Origin: Ruegeria pomeroyi
Lineage (GTDB): Bacteria; Pseudomonadota; Alphaproteobacteria; Rhodobacterales; Rhodobacteraceae
Direction: 5' to 3'
DNA length: 64,000 nucleotides
Assembly (NCBI RefSeq): GCF_021405525.1
Contig: NZ_JAGQAG010000001.1
Span: 3,224,001-3,288,000 of the forward strand
Below, piece by piece: positions 1 through 9,669 of the stretch. The notes under the pieces were generated by a model. That model saw only the letters and a program-made list of their open reading frames with translations. It searched no databases and was not told where the DNA came from. Every line of letters begins with the position of its first letter. Position 1 is the first letter of the stretch. Made by a program: the position numbers and the translations under genes.

Positions 1-2
1 GG

Positions 3-2540
3 CTGACCGGAAACGGCGCACCTCTGTCGGGTAGCTTCGACTTCGTGCTGGATGTCGAGGGGCGCGACCTGAAGACCGGCATGGCCGAGGCCGATCCCCT
101 GCTGGTTGGCACCAGTCGCCTGCATCTGGACGCGCTGCGCGACGACACCGGCATGACGGTGCGCGCGCTGACCCTCGACTCCGCAGCGGGACAAATCGAG
201 GCCGAGGCAAAGGTGACCCAGCCCGACGGCATTCTTGCGCTGGACGGCAACCTGCGGATCGACACGCCCGACCTTGCCCCCTTCTCGGGACTGGCCGGGC
301 GCCCGCTGAGCGGCGCCGTGGTGGCCGAGATCACCGGCAGCGCCACCCGGCTGGGCGAGGAGTTCGACCTGACCGTTGATCTGAGTGGCCGGGGCCTCTC
401 CAGTGGCATGGCTGATATCGACCCACTGCTGACTGGCGCGATCCGGATGAACCTCGACGCGCGCCGCGCCGGCGACGACCTGAGCCTGCGCCGATTCACG
501 CTTGACGCGCCGGTGCTCAGCACCGAGGTGCAGGGCGAGGTGACCGGGTTGACCGGCGCACCGGCCTTTGACGGCACCGCACGCATCACGGCCCCCGATC
601 TCGCGCCCTTCTCTGGGCTTGCCGGTCTGGAGCTTGGCGGGCAGATCCGCGCCGGGCTGGAGGGGCGCACCGCACTGAACGGCGAGAGCTTTGATCTGAG
701 CCTCGCGCTCGATGGTGTCGACCTGCGCACCGGCATTGCCCAGGCCGACGCGCTGATCGCAGGACAAACCCGGCTGGAATTCGACGGCAGCCGCGATGCG
801 GGCGGAATGGATATCCGCCATTTCGACCTGGACGGCAGTGCGCTCAGCGCCGAGGCCTCGGGCGCTTTTCGCGGCACCGGCAGCAACCTGCGCTTCGCCG
901 CCCGGCTGGATGATCTCTCGCGGGTGACGCCCTCTGTCTCGGGGCCGCTCAAGCTCAGCGGCACCCTGTCACCCACCGAAACCGGCCTGCGCAGCGATAT
1001 CGAGTTGCTGGGCCCCGACAGTTCCTTTGCCCGGCTGAACGGTACGGTCGATACGAATGGCGCCGCCGATCTGGAATTTGACGCCGAACTGGCGCGGCTG
1101 GAGCGCTTTGTCCCAGAACTGGCCGGGGCGTTGAAAGCGGTCGGAACCGCCACCCGCACGGGCGGCATCTGGACGGTCAACGGCAACGCGCGTGGCCCCG
1201 CCGGGATCACGGCGGATGTGGCCGGCACATTCGACGAGGGGCAAGGTACGGCAGACATGACCGCGCAGGGTCAGCTCAGCCTGGGCGCCGCCAACAGGGC
1301 GCTGGCCCCCAACAAGATCGACGGCACCGCGCGGTTCGATCTGGCGCTGCGCGGCAAGCCGGGACTGGGGGCGCTGAGCGGCACCATAACCACTGCCGAC
1401 TCGGCGCTTGCGATCCCCGGTCTTGGCCAGACCATCACCGGCATCGGCGGTACTGTCACCCTTGCCAACAGTGCCGCCCGGATCGACATCCGTGGCGGCG
1501 TCCGCGCCGGGGGCGGTTTTACCGTCACCGGTCCTGTCTCGCTGCTGCCGCCCTTTGACGGGCAGATCGCGGTACGGCTGAACGATCTGGTGATGACCGA
1601 CAACCTCTCCTTTGAGAGCGTGTTGGGCGGGCAGATCACCCTGTCCGGGCCGCTCACCGGCAACAGCCGGCTGGCCGGGCAGATCGAGGTGGGCGAAACC
1701 AATATCAACCTCAACACCGCCTCGGGCGCAGTCGGTGCCGCTCCGATCCCGGAAGGCATGGCACATCTCGGAGAACCGGCCGCGGTATACGCAACGCGCC
1801 AGCGGGCAAAGCTGGTCGATACCGGCAATGGCGGTGGCGGCAGTTCGACCATGACGCTGGACATCGCCATCAACGCGCCCGGCAAGGTCTATGCCCGTGG
1901 CCGGGGTCTGAATGCCGAAATGGGCGGGCGCATCCATATTGGCGGAACCAGCGCGGCGGTGGTTCCCTCGGGCCAGATCGCGCTGATCCGGGGCGATTTC
2001 AACATTCTTGGTCGTCGTCTGAAACTGACCAAGGGCGTTGTCACCCTGCAAGGCGATCTGACACCGTTTGTCGAGTTCGCCTCGACCGCCACCACCTCCG
2101 AAGGTCAGGCCACGCTCAGGATCATCGGACCGCTGGACCAACCCGAAGTCCGGGTGACAGCCGATCCCGACCGCCCCTCGGAAGAGGCGCTGGCGATGCT
2201 GCTCTTTGGCAACCAGTTCTCGCAGCTCTCACCCTTTGTCATCGCGCAGATGGCCGCCTCGCTGGCGACATTGTCCGGCCATGGAGGCGACGTCGCCAAA
2301 GGCGCAAGGGAAAAGACAGGTACAGACACGATCGAAATCGGCACGGACGCGGGCGGGGTTGGACGTCTGGGCGCCGGGGCCTATCTGAGTGACAATCTCT
2401 ACACCGATTTCACCGTCAATATCGAGGGCGATACCGAGGTGAACCTGAACCTGGACGTGACCGACAACCTGACTCTCAAGGGTATGGTCGACAATTCCGG
2501 CGACACCTCGCTGGGCATCTTCTTCGAGCGCGATTACTGA
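3..2540 (+). CDS. tamB: TamB-type translocation and assembly module protein, 3' part (5' end outside window)
   Basis: This is the C-terminal 845 residues of a very large beta-rich protein; the reading frame is open to the left edge, so the start lies outside the window. TamB proteins are anchored in the inner membrane, span the periplasm and work with the Omp85 protein TamA in outer-membrane biogenesis and lipid transport. Visible here are AsmA-like repeats with a period of about 109 residues (PDLAPFSGLAG recurs at 267 and 594) and the typical DUF490 C-terminus: a glycine-rich stretch, a segment including LIRGDFNILGRRLKLTKG, then EEALAMLLFG and a beta-rich end finishing in phenylalanine-containing FFERDY. 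The next gene begins 3 bases after the stop, so the two are probably co-transcribed. The family call is firm; the exact lipid-transport role is known only from homologues. Confidence 0.9.
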   Translation: MTGNGAPLSGSFDFVLDVEGRDLKTGMAEADPLLVGTSRLHLDALRDDTGMTVRALTLDSAAGQIEAEAKVTQPDGILALDGNLRIDTPDLAPFSGLAGRPLSGAVVAEITGSATRLGEEFDLTVDLSGRGLSSGMADIDPLLTGAIRMNLDARRAGDDLSLRRFTLDAPVLSTEVQGEVTGLTGAPAFDGTARITAPDLAPFSGLAGLELGGQIRAGLEGRTALNGESFDLSLALDGVDLRTGIAQADALIAGQTRLEFDGSRDAGGMDIRHFDLDGSALSAEASGAFRGTGSNLRFAARLDDLSRVTPSVSGPLKLSGTLSPTETGLRSDIELLGPDSSFARLNGTVDTNGAADLEFDAELARLERFVPELAGALKAVGTATRTGGIWTVNGNARGPAGITADVAGTFDEGQGTADMTAQGQLSLGAANRALAPNKIDGTARFDLALRGKPGLGALSGTITTADSALAIPGLGQTITGIGGTVTLANSAARIDIRGGVRAGGGFTVTGPVSLLPPFDGQIAVRLNDLVMTDNLSFESVLGGQITLSGPLTGNSRLAGQIEVGETNINLNTASGAVGAAPIPEGMAHLGEPAAVYATRQRAKLVDTGNGGGGSSTMTLDIAINAPGKVYARGRGLNAEMGGRIHIGGTSAAVVPSGQIALIRGDFNILGRRLKLTKGVVTLQGDLTPFVEFASTATTSEGQATLRIIGPLDQPEVRVTADPDRPSEEALAMLLFGNQFSQLSPFVIAQMAASLATLSGHGGDVAKGAREKTGTDTIEIGTDAGGVGRLGAGAYLSDNLYTDFTVNIEGDTEVNLNLDVTDNLTLKGMVDNSGDTSLGIFFERDY

Positions 2541-2543
2541 GCG

Positions 2544-4334
2544 ATGCGGTTTACCACCCGGCCCGAGATCGCAGGCACCTTTGCGGTTGCCACCTCGACC
2601 CACTGGATTGCCTCGGCGGTCGGCATGGGGGTGCTGGAACGCGGCGGCAACGCCTTTGATGCGGCGGCGGCAATGGGGTTTGTCCTGCAAGTGGTCGAAC
2701 CGCATCTGAACGGCCCGCTGGGTGACATGCCGATGCTGATCAAGCCGGCAGGCGATGTGGTGCCCACCATGGTCTGCGGCCAGGGCACCGCGCCTGCCGG
2801 GGCCACCATCGCGCATTACCGGTCCGAAGGGCTGACGCGCATCCCCGGTTCGGGCCTTTTGGCCACCGTGATCCCCGGTGCCTTCGACGCCTGGATGCTG
2901 ATGCTGCGCGACTATGGCACGCTGCCGCTGCGCGACATTGTGGAACCGGCCATCCACTATGCCCGGGCCGGGCATCCCGCCCTGCCCCGGGTCGCGGCCA
3001 CCATCGCCGGTCTGGCGGAGTTCTTTCGCGAAGAATGGCCCAGCTCTTACGAGACCTGGTTGCCGGGCGGCAATGCCCCGCGCGCCGGGGCGCTGATGAA
3101 GAACCCGGCCCTGGCCGACAGCTGGACCCGCCTTTTGACCGAGGCCGAAACGGCGCGCGGTCGCGAAGCGCAGATCGAGGCGGCGCGGGCGGCCTTCTAT
3201 CGCGGCTTCGTGGCCGAGAGCATCGACCGCTATATGCGCCATGCCTGCGTGATGGATGCCGCCGGTGGCCGCCGCAAAGGGGTGCTGACCGGCGAGGACA
3301 TGGCCAACTGGCAGGCCAGCTACGAGGCGCCGATCTCGACCCGATACAAGGACTGGACCGTGTGGAAGGGTGGCCCCTGGACCCAAGGCCCGGCGCTGCT
3401 GCAATCTCTGCATCTGCTCGACGGGTTCGATCTGGACGCGCTCGACCTCAATGGCGCCGAGTTCGTACATCTGGTGACCGAGGCGATGAAGCTCTCTTTT
3501 GCCGATCGCGAGGCCTATTACGGCGACCCCGAGCACAGCGAGATTCCCATGTCGACCCTGCTGTCGACCCGTTATGGCGAGGCCCGTCGCGGCCTGATCG
3601 GCACGCAGGCCTCGACGGAACAGCGCCCGGGGCTGGTGGAGGGATATGAGGGCTGGGTGGCGGCCGCGCTGCGCCATGCGCAGGAAATCTATATCTCGGC
3701 CGGGGGAACCGGCGCGGGAGAACCGACCATGGCGCATCTGAGCCAGCGCAAGGGCGACACGGTGCATCTGGATGTGATCGACCGCTGGGGCAACATGGTC
3801 TCGGCCACGCCCTCGGGCGGCTGGTTGCAAAGCGCGCCGGTGGTGCCGGGGCTCGGGATGCCGCTGAACAGCCGGGCACAGATGTTCTGGCTGGACGAGG
3901 GACTGCCAACCTCGCTGGCGCCGGGACGCCGCCCGCGCACCACACTGTCGCCTTCGATGGCGCGGGGACCGGACGGGACCGAGTTGGCCTTTGGCACGCC
4001 GGGCGGCGACCAGCAGGACCAGTGGCAGTTGATCTATCTGTTGCGGCTGGTGCATGGCGGGCTGAACCTGCAAGAGGCAATTGACGCACCCTTGTTTCAT
4101 ACTGGTCATTTCCAGAGCTCGTTCTACCCGCGCGAGGTTCAACCCGGGCATCTGATGGTGGAACCAACCCTGGGCGAGGCGGCAATTGCCGAGCTGCGCA
4201 AACGGGGGCACCGGGTCGAGGTGGCCGAACCCTGGAGCGTCGGCCGCCTCACCGCTGCCAGCCGCCTGTCAGACGGCACGCTGCGCGCGGCGGCAACCCC
4301 CCGCCTGATGCAGGCCTATGCAATCGGACGCTGA
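2544..4334 (+). CDS. Gamma-glutamyltransferase-family protein
   Basis: The 596-residue product matches the Ntn-hydrolase gamma-glutamyltranspeptidase family, which self-cleaves before a threonine and then hydrolyses or transfers gamma-glutamyl groups. The N-terminus has the family start (ASTHWIASAVGMGVLERGGNAFDAAAA-type region at residues 14-40, where GGNAFDAA is the diagnostic core). The candidate nucleophile is Thr406 in GDTVHLDVIDRWGNMVS, and the C-terminal GTPGGDQQDQW region is the oxyanion segment. No clear signal peptide is present, unlike periplasmic E. coli Ggt, so this is more likely a cytoplasmic Ggt-like acylase of the kind common in Rhodobacteraceae. The substrate cannot be read from the sequence. 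It starts at ATG 3 bases after the TamB stop and ends at a strong convergent terminator. Confidence 0.85.
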   Translation: MRFTTRPEIAGTFAVATSTHWIASAVGMGVLERGGNAFDAAAAMGFVLQVVEPHLNGPLGDMPMLIKPAGDVVPTMVCGQGTAPAGATIAHYRSEGLTRIPGSGLLATVIPGAFDAWMLMLRDYGTLPLRDIVEPAIHYARAGHPALPRVAATIAGLAEFFREEWPSSYETWLPGGNAPRAGALMKNPALADSWTRLLTEAETARGREAQIEAARAAFYRGFVAESIDRYMRHACVMDAAGGRRKGVLTGEDMANWQASYEAPISTRYKDWTVWKGGPWTQGPALLQSLHLLDGFDLDALDLNGAEFVHLVTEAMKLSFADREAYYGDPEHSEIPMSTLLSTRYGEARRGLIGTQASTEQRPGLVEGYEGWVAAALRHAQEIYISAGGTGAGEPTMAHLSQRKGDTVHLDVIDRWGNMVSATPSGGWLQSAPVVPGLGMPLNSRAQMFWLDEGLPTSLAPGRRPRTTLSPSMARGPDGTELAFGTPGGDQQDQWQLIYLLRLVHGGLNLQEAIDAPLFHTGHFQSSFYPREVQPGHLMVEPTLGEAAIAELRKRGHRVEVAEPWSVGRLTAASRLSDGTLRAAATPRLMQAYAIGR

Positions 4335-4337
4335 GCG

Positions 4338-4384
4338 CCGGAATTCTGCAAGAATTCCGGGCCGTTTTCCGGGCCGGAAAACGG
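4338..4384. terminator. Bidirectional double-hairpin terminator
   Basis: Two consecutive perfect hairpins lie between convergent genes. The first pairs CCGGAATTCT (4338-4347) with AGAATTCCGG (4351-4360) around a 3-base loop. The second pairs CCGTTTTCC (4362-4370) with GGAAAACGG (4376-4384) around a 5-base loop. The position, between stops at 4334 (+) and 4392 (-), fits termination of both transcripts. Confidence 0.7.
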
Positions 4385-4391
4385 TGCCGCG

Positions 4392-5378
4392 CTAGGCGCG
4401 GCGGGGCGTGCCCGCTGCATAGATCGCGTCGATCACCTCCTGCACCCTGCGCGACATCTCCAGCGGAAATACTTCGCCCGCACCCCGGGTCGCCCGGACG
4501 AAAGCATCCACCTGCGCCTCGTACTGGTTGATACCCGGAAAGCGAAACACCTGCCGCGACCCTGCTTTCTGATCGTGCAGCACCACCTCGTCAAACCCGT
4601 AGAGACCAGCGTTGAACGGGGTTGGCACGTCGATCCAGCCGATCTCGCCAAAGAAGCGCATCGACTGATAGGCGGCCATCTGGGTCGCCACATGGAAATC
4701 CAGATCGAACCCGTCAAAGCCAACCGTGGCGCGGGCAAGGATATCGGTGCCGAATTCTGGCGAGTATTCGACCCGTGCCGCGGCCCGGCGCATCTCTGCC
4801 CCGGTTGCCAAGAGGGTCGTCACCACCGGATAGACGCCGATATCGGGTAGCGCGCCACCTCCCAATTCGGGCCGGTTGCGCATGTTGTCCGGGTCCGTGT
4901 TGTGATAGGAAAACCCGCCGGTGACCTGCCGCAGCGGGCCGATGGCGCCGCTGGCGATCAGGTCGCGTACCTTGTGCCATTGCGGGTGATACCAGACCAT
5001 GAAGGCCTCGGACACCACCCGGCCCGAGGCATCGCGGGCCGCGATGACCCGGTCGATCTGCTCGGCCCTCAACGCGATGGGCTTCTCGCAGAGCACGTGT
5101 TTGCCCGCCTCGACCGCGCGGATCGCCCATTCAACGTGCTGGGCGGTGGGCAGCGGGATATAGACCCCGTCCACATCCGGATCGGACAGCAGCGCATCGT
5201 AAGCGTCATACCAGCGCGCGGCCGAGAACCGTGCCGCCTGTGCCTGCGCCCGGCCCGCGTCGCGGCTGGCGATGGCGTGGATCACGCCGGTTTCTGATCG
5301 GGCTATGGCGGGCATCACCTGTTCGCGCGCGATCTTGGCCGTCGACAGGATGCCCCATCGGAACAAGGGGTCGGTCAT
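4392..5378 (-). CDS. Gfo/Idh/MocA-family sugar oxidoreductase
   Basis: This is a 328-residue NAD(P)-dependent oxidoreductase. The N-terminal Rossmann strand is FRWGILSTAKIAREQVMPAI, and the hallmark EKP motif appears as LCEKPIALRA (around residue 95), where the lysine is catalytic. The FRWGILSTAKIA type of start is shared with dimeric dihydrodiol dehydrogenases and NADP-dependent D-xylose dehydrogenases of this superfamily. It is the last gene of the xylose transporter operon and overlaps the upstream glucokinase stop by ATGA, so a role in oxidising xylose or another imported aldose is a reasonable inference. The substrate is not proved by the sequence. Confidence 0.85.
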   Translation of the reverse strand: MTDPLFRWGILSTAKIAREQVMPAIARSETGVIHAIASRDAGRAQAQAARFSAARWYDAYDALLSDPDVDGVYIPLPTAQHVEWAIRAVEAGKHVLCEKPIALRAEQIDRVIAARDASGRVVSEAFMVWYHPQWHKVRDLIASGAIGPLRQVTGGFSYHNTDPDNMRNRPELGGGALPDIGVYPVVTTLLATGAEMRRAAARVEYSPEFGTDILARATVGFDGFDLDFHVATQMAAYQSMRFFGEIGWIDVPTPFNAGLYGFDEVVLHDQKAGSRQVFRFPGINQYEAQVDAFVRATRGAGEVFPLEMSRRVQEVIDAIYAAGTPRRA

Positions 5379-6298
5379 GCGCTTTCCTCCATCAGCCGGG
5401 CCGCGCCGCTAAGCGCCGCGGCATCGTCGGCGATCAGACGCACCGGCACCCGGTCAAGGTGGTCGGCAAAACGCCCGTCCGCCTCGAAGGCCGACAGGAA
5501 TTCCGTCCGGGCCGCCGAGCCAAGGATACCGCGCGCAGCACCACCTGCGAAGTGGATGCCCCGGAACGGCAGATACTGGAACACCAGCTCTCGTGCGAAA
5601 AGCCCCAGCAACCGCGCGGTCAGCGTCACCGTGGCCGCCGCCTGCGGGTCGCCGCCGGTGGCATAGTCCGCCAGGATGTCCTGTCCGCGCCGCTCCTGTC
5701 CTGACAGGATCTGGTGCAACCGCGACAGGCCCCGACCCGAGAACAGGCATTCGTTGGTGCGAAACCCGCCCGCCGCATCGCCAATCTGCGCGCGCAGTTC
5801 CTCGGCGATGGCCAGCGGCAGGCTGGCATGGCCCAGTTCGGCCTCGACCACCGCGCCGCCCTTGAGCAGGCAGGTGTTGAAACCGGTGCCAAGCCCCGCC
5901 ACCAGCGCCTGATCGTTCGAGGGCTGCGCCGCACCGGCGCGGATCACGTCAAGCTGCGCCGCCGTCAGCCCCGGCAGCGCATGGCCCAGCGCCACCAGAT
6001 CGTTGATCAGCCGCGCCGGAATACCCCCCTGCCCCGGCAATGGCGCGGCCAGCTCTGCCGCGTCGAAATGCCAGTTCCGGTTGGTCAACTCGGCCCGTCC
6101 ACCCGCTACGGGTCCGGCCACCGCAACACAGACACCGCGCAGGCCCGGCAAGGTGCGGCCCCGCGCATAGGCGTCCAGAACCTCGGCGAAAGAGCCATAG
6201 GCATCGTTGGCGAACCGGGTCAGATGCACCAACTGCCCGGCGCTGGCCAGCGCGACGCGGGTATTGGTGCCCCCCACATCTGCCACCAGAACCGTCAT
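5375..6298 (-). CDS. glk: Glucokinase (Glk family)
   Basis: The 307-residue product is an ATP-dependent hexose kinase of the bacterial glucokinase family. It shows phosphate loop VADVGGTNTR at the N-terminus, the VAVAGPVAGG and LTNRNWHFD substrate-side motifs, LINDLVALGHAL (the catalytic Asp region) and a second ATP-binding segment VAGLGTGFNTCLL. The ATG at 6298 is preferred because a GAGG ribosome-binding site lies 7 bases upstream; a GTG at 6304 that overlaps the transporter ATPase stop is the alternative. Its place inside a xylose ABC-transporter operon suggests the transporter also brings in glucose, or that glucose enters the same regulon. Confidence 0.85.
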   Translation of the reverse strand: MTVLVADVGGTNTRVALASAGQLVHLTRFANDAYGSFAEVLDAYARGRTLPGLRGVCVAVAGPVAGGRAELTNRNWHFDAAELAAPLPGQGGIPARLINDLVALGHALPGLTAAQLDVIRAGAAQPSNDQALVAGLGTGFNTCLLKGGAVVEAELGHASLPLAIAEELRAQIGDAAGGFRTNECLFSGRGLSRLHQILSGQERRGQDILADYATGGDPQAAATVTLTARLLGLFARELVFQYLPFRGIHFAGGAARGILGSAARTEFLSAFEADGRFADHLDRVPVRLIADDAAALSGAARLMEESA

Positions 6299-6300
6299 GG

Positions 6301-7067
<767 letters not shown>

Positions 7068-7068
<1 letters not shown>

Positions 7069-8366
7069 CACCGTGCCCCCGTCTTTCTGCGATAGAGAAT
7101 GTCGATCAGAACCGCCAGTACCAGAACCGCGCCCACGACGATGTTCTGCAAGGGCGCGTCGACCCCGACCATGGCCATGCCCGATTGCAGCGACTGCATG
7201 ATCAGCGCGCCCAGGATGGCCCCGTGGATGGTGCCGAACCCGCCCGCCAGCGCGGTGCCGCCGATCACGGCCGCCGCGATCACGCGCAGCTCGTCCAGCG
7301 TGCCGATGTCGTTGGAATGGTTGGTCAGGCGGGCCGAGGCCACCACCGCCGAGATGGCACAGAGCGCACCCATCAGGGCGAAAATCTTGACCGTCAGCAA
7401 CCGCGTGTTGATGCCGCTCAGTTCCGCCGCATCGGGGTTGCCGCCAGCGGCAAAGATATAGCGGCCAAGCCGGGTGCGCCGCGCCAGCATGGTCATGCCG
7501 ACCGCGATAAAGATCAACAGCAGCACCGAGATCGGGATGCCATAGGCCTCGGTATAGCCTTCGGGCAGGGTCAGGCCCTGTGCCTCGAAATCGCGCTTGA
7601 GCCGGGCCAGCGGCACCTCATAGGCGTTCAGGATGGCGACAAAGCCAAGGATCGCGCCCGAGATCAGTGCCGCCAGAACCCCCTCGGCCCAGAGCGGCTT
7701 GACCGGGAAGCCATGACGGAGCTTGTTCTTGCGGCTGGCCCACAGCCCGTAGAGCGCGGCGGCCAGCGCCAGCAGACCGGCAACCCAGGACCAGGTGGCA
7801 CCCAGCGTGCCATTGATGCCGCCGAACTTCATGAAGGTCGGGTCCAGCGGGCCGATGGTCTTGCCGCTGGTCATGTACCAGCCGACATTGCGCCAGATCA
7901 GCAGGCCGCCCAGCGTCACGATAAAGGCGGGGATGGTCAGATAACCCACCAGCCAGCCGTGAAAGGCGCCGATCAGCGTACCGACGAGGATGCCAAAGAC
8001 AATCGTCACCCAGGGGATCAGCGGATGGCCCAACCCCAGGCCCAGCATGTTGGGCAGGATCTCGGTCTGGGTCATCGCCATCACCGCCGAGCAGGTCGCC
8101 AGAAGCGCGCCGACGCTCAGGTCGATATGACGGGTGACGATGACGAACACCATGCCGGTGGCCATGATCGCGACCGAAACGGTCTGGATGGTCAGGTTGA
8201 AGATGTTGCGCGGTGTCAGGAAACGGCCGCCGGTCACAAGGTCGAAGCCGATGCACAGGATCGCGAAGGCACCGATCATGCCGAGAAGGCGCAGATCAAG
8301 TTCCAGCGTCTGAACAAAGGATTTCTTGGGATGTGCCGGGGACAGCTCCGCCTCGGAATGAGTCAT
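7068..8366 (-). CDS. xylH: Xylose-type ABC transporter permease
   Basis: The 432-residue, highly hydrophobic protein belongs to the ribose/xylose permease family (BPD_transp_2). The segments [35 protein letters not shown] and [19 protein letters not shown] are typical of it, and about ten membrane segments can be counted. A long hydrophilic stretch around residues 210-270 (SRKNKLRHG... [12 protein letters not shown]) lies between membrane helices, as in XylH proteins. It forms the channel of the importer with the XylF-like binding protein 66 bases upstream and the overlapping ATPase gene. Confidence 0.92.
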
Positions 8367-8432
8367 GGGATGTCCTGCGATTTTGGGGGTCTCACCCCAA
8401 AGCAGGGTGAGACCGGTCGTGTTGGGAAAGGA

Positions 8433-9461
8433 TCAGTTGCAGGGTGCGGGACCGTTGGTCACGCCCTGGCACAGGGTTTCCTGGGAGATCCAGCCAGCGT
8501 CGACAACAACCGACAGGTTGTCCTTGGTGATCGGCAGCGGTTCGAGGAACATGGCGTTCATCTTGGTGCCACCCGGCGAGGTCCAGTCGTCGGCGCCACC
8601 GATGGCGTTCATCTTGGTGCCTTCGGCCAGCGACACGGCGATGCGCGCAGCGGCGCGGCCCAGATCGCGGGCATCCTTCCAGACCGAAACGGTCTGGGTG
8701 CCCTTGGCCACCCGGTTCAGTGCGGCATGATCGCCGTCCTGACCCGAGACCGGCAGCCCTTCCATGCCTTGCGCGGTCAGCGCGGCCACAACGCCGCCGG
8801 CGGTGCCGTCGTTCGAGGCGACAACCGCGTCGACACCGTTGTCGGTGGCGGTCAGGATCTGTTCCATGTTGCGCTGTGCGTTGGCGGGAAGCCAGCCGTC
8901 GGTATAGGCCTCGCCCACGATGGTGATGTCACCCTTGTCGATGGCGGCTTGCAGCACTTCCTGCTGGCCACCACGCAGGAAATCCGCGTTCGGGTCAGTG
9001 GGCGAGCCCTTGATCATCACGTAGCGGCCGGTGGGCGCTGCCTCCAGCACGGCGCGGGCCTGCATCCGGCCTACCTCGACGTTGTCGAAGGTCAGGTAGA
9101 AGGCGCGGCTGTCCTCGATCAGGCGGTCATAGCCCACGACCGGGATGCCCTCGTCGGCTGCGGCCTGCACCGCGGGGCCGATGGCCTGCGCGTCCTGCGC
9201 AAGAATGATCAGCGCGGTCGCGCCTTGCGCGATCAGGCTCTCCACGTCCGACAGCTGCTTGGCCGAAGAGCTTTGCGCATCCGCCGAGATATACTTGGCG
9301 CCCTTGGATTCCAGCTCGGCCTTGATCGCGGCCTCGTCGGTCTTCCAGCGCTCCTCCTGGAAGTTTGACCAACTGACGCCCACGACGACATCGGCCGCCA
9401 TGGCCACGGTTCCCAGCATGGCGCTGACGATCACCGCGGATGCGGTTGCATAGAGTTTCAT
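8433..9461 (-). CDS. xylF: Xylose-type ABC transporter periplasmic binding protein
   Basis: This 342-residue periplasmic sugar-binding protein is the first gene of the transporter operon. The start at ATG 9461 is chosen over an upstream in-frame start because it gives a clean signal peptide (MKLYATASAVIVSAMLGTVA, cleavage near AMAAD) and has a GGGAGGAC ribosome-binding site. The mature protein begins VVVGVSWSNFQEERWK, as in XylF proteins, and carries periplasmic-binding-protein features such as ALIILAQDAQAIGPAV and VVASNDGTAGGVVAAL. The long gap to xylH (66 bases) is usual for a highly expressed binding protein. A palindromic operator lies 77-99 bases upstream. Confidence 0.92.
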   Translation of the reverse strand: MKLYATASAVIVSAMLGTVAMAADVVVGVSWSNFQEERWKTDEAAIKAELESKGAKYISADAQSSSAKQLSDVESLIAQGATALIILAQDAQAIGPAVQAAADEGIPVVGYDRLIEDSRAFYLTFDNVEVGRMQARAVLEAAPTGRYVMIKGSPTDPNADFLRGGQQEVLQAAIDKGDITIVGEAYTDGWLPANAQRNMEQILTATDNGVDAVVASNDGTAGGVVAALTAQGMEGLPVSGQDGDHAALNRVAKGTQTVSVWKDARDLGRAAARIAVSLAEGTKMNAIGGADDWTSPGGTKMNAMFLEPLPITKDNLSVVVDAGWISQETLCQGVTNGPAPCN

Positions 9462-9537
9462 TCTGTCCTCCCAAATCGGTTGCAGCCGCACGCCATTCCT
9501 TGCCTCGGGCGGGGCCGGTGCAAGGATCGTGTGTCAT

Positions 9538-9560
9538 TTTAATTTGAATGTCAAATTAAA
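9538..9560. promoter_or_regulatory. Operator-like palindrome over the -35 of the xylF promoter
   Basis: A perfect 10-bp inverted repeat, TTTAATTTGA (9538-9547) and TCAAATTAAA (9551-9560), is separated by 3 bases. On the minus strand the element contains TTGACA (complement of 9549-9554), a consensus -35 directed towards xylF; the -10 seventeen bases on is weak. A second copy lies at 17493-17515 in front of xylB. The site sits between xylF and the divergent ROK regulator, so it is the likely binding site of that repressor (inference). Confidence 0.75.
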
Positions 9561-9669
9561 TAAGTTAGGCTTGAGGCTCAGGACCTGTCGCAAAGGGCTT
9601 GGCCCGGCATCGTCCGCTGGCTAGGATCCCGAAACCGGTGACGGGAAAAGACAGGAAGGACACGTATAA

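Noticed and set aside
2229-4211. Long minus-strand open frame of 660 codons opposite the gamma-glutamyltransferase gene
   Set aside because: High-G+C shadow frame: no family motifs, Arg/His/Gln-rich translation, and the plus strand has a complete conserved gene.
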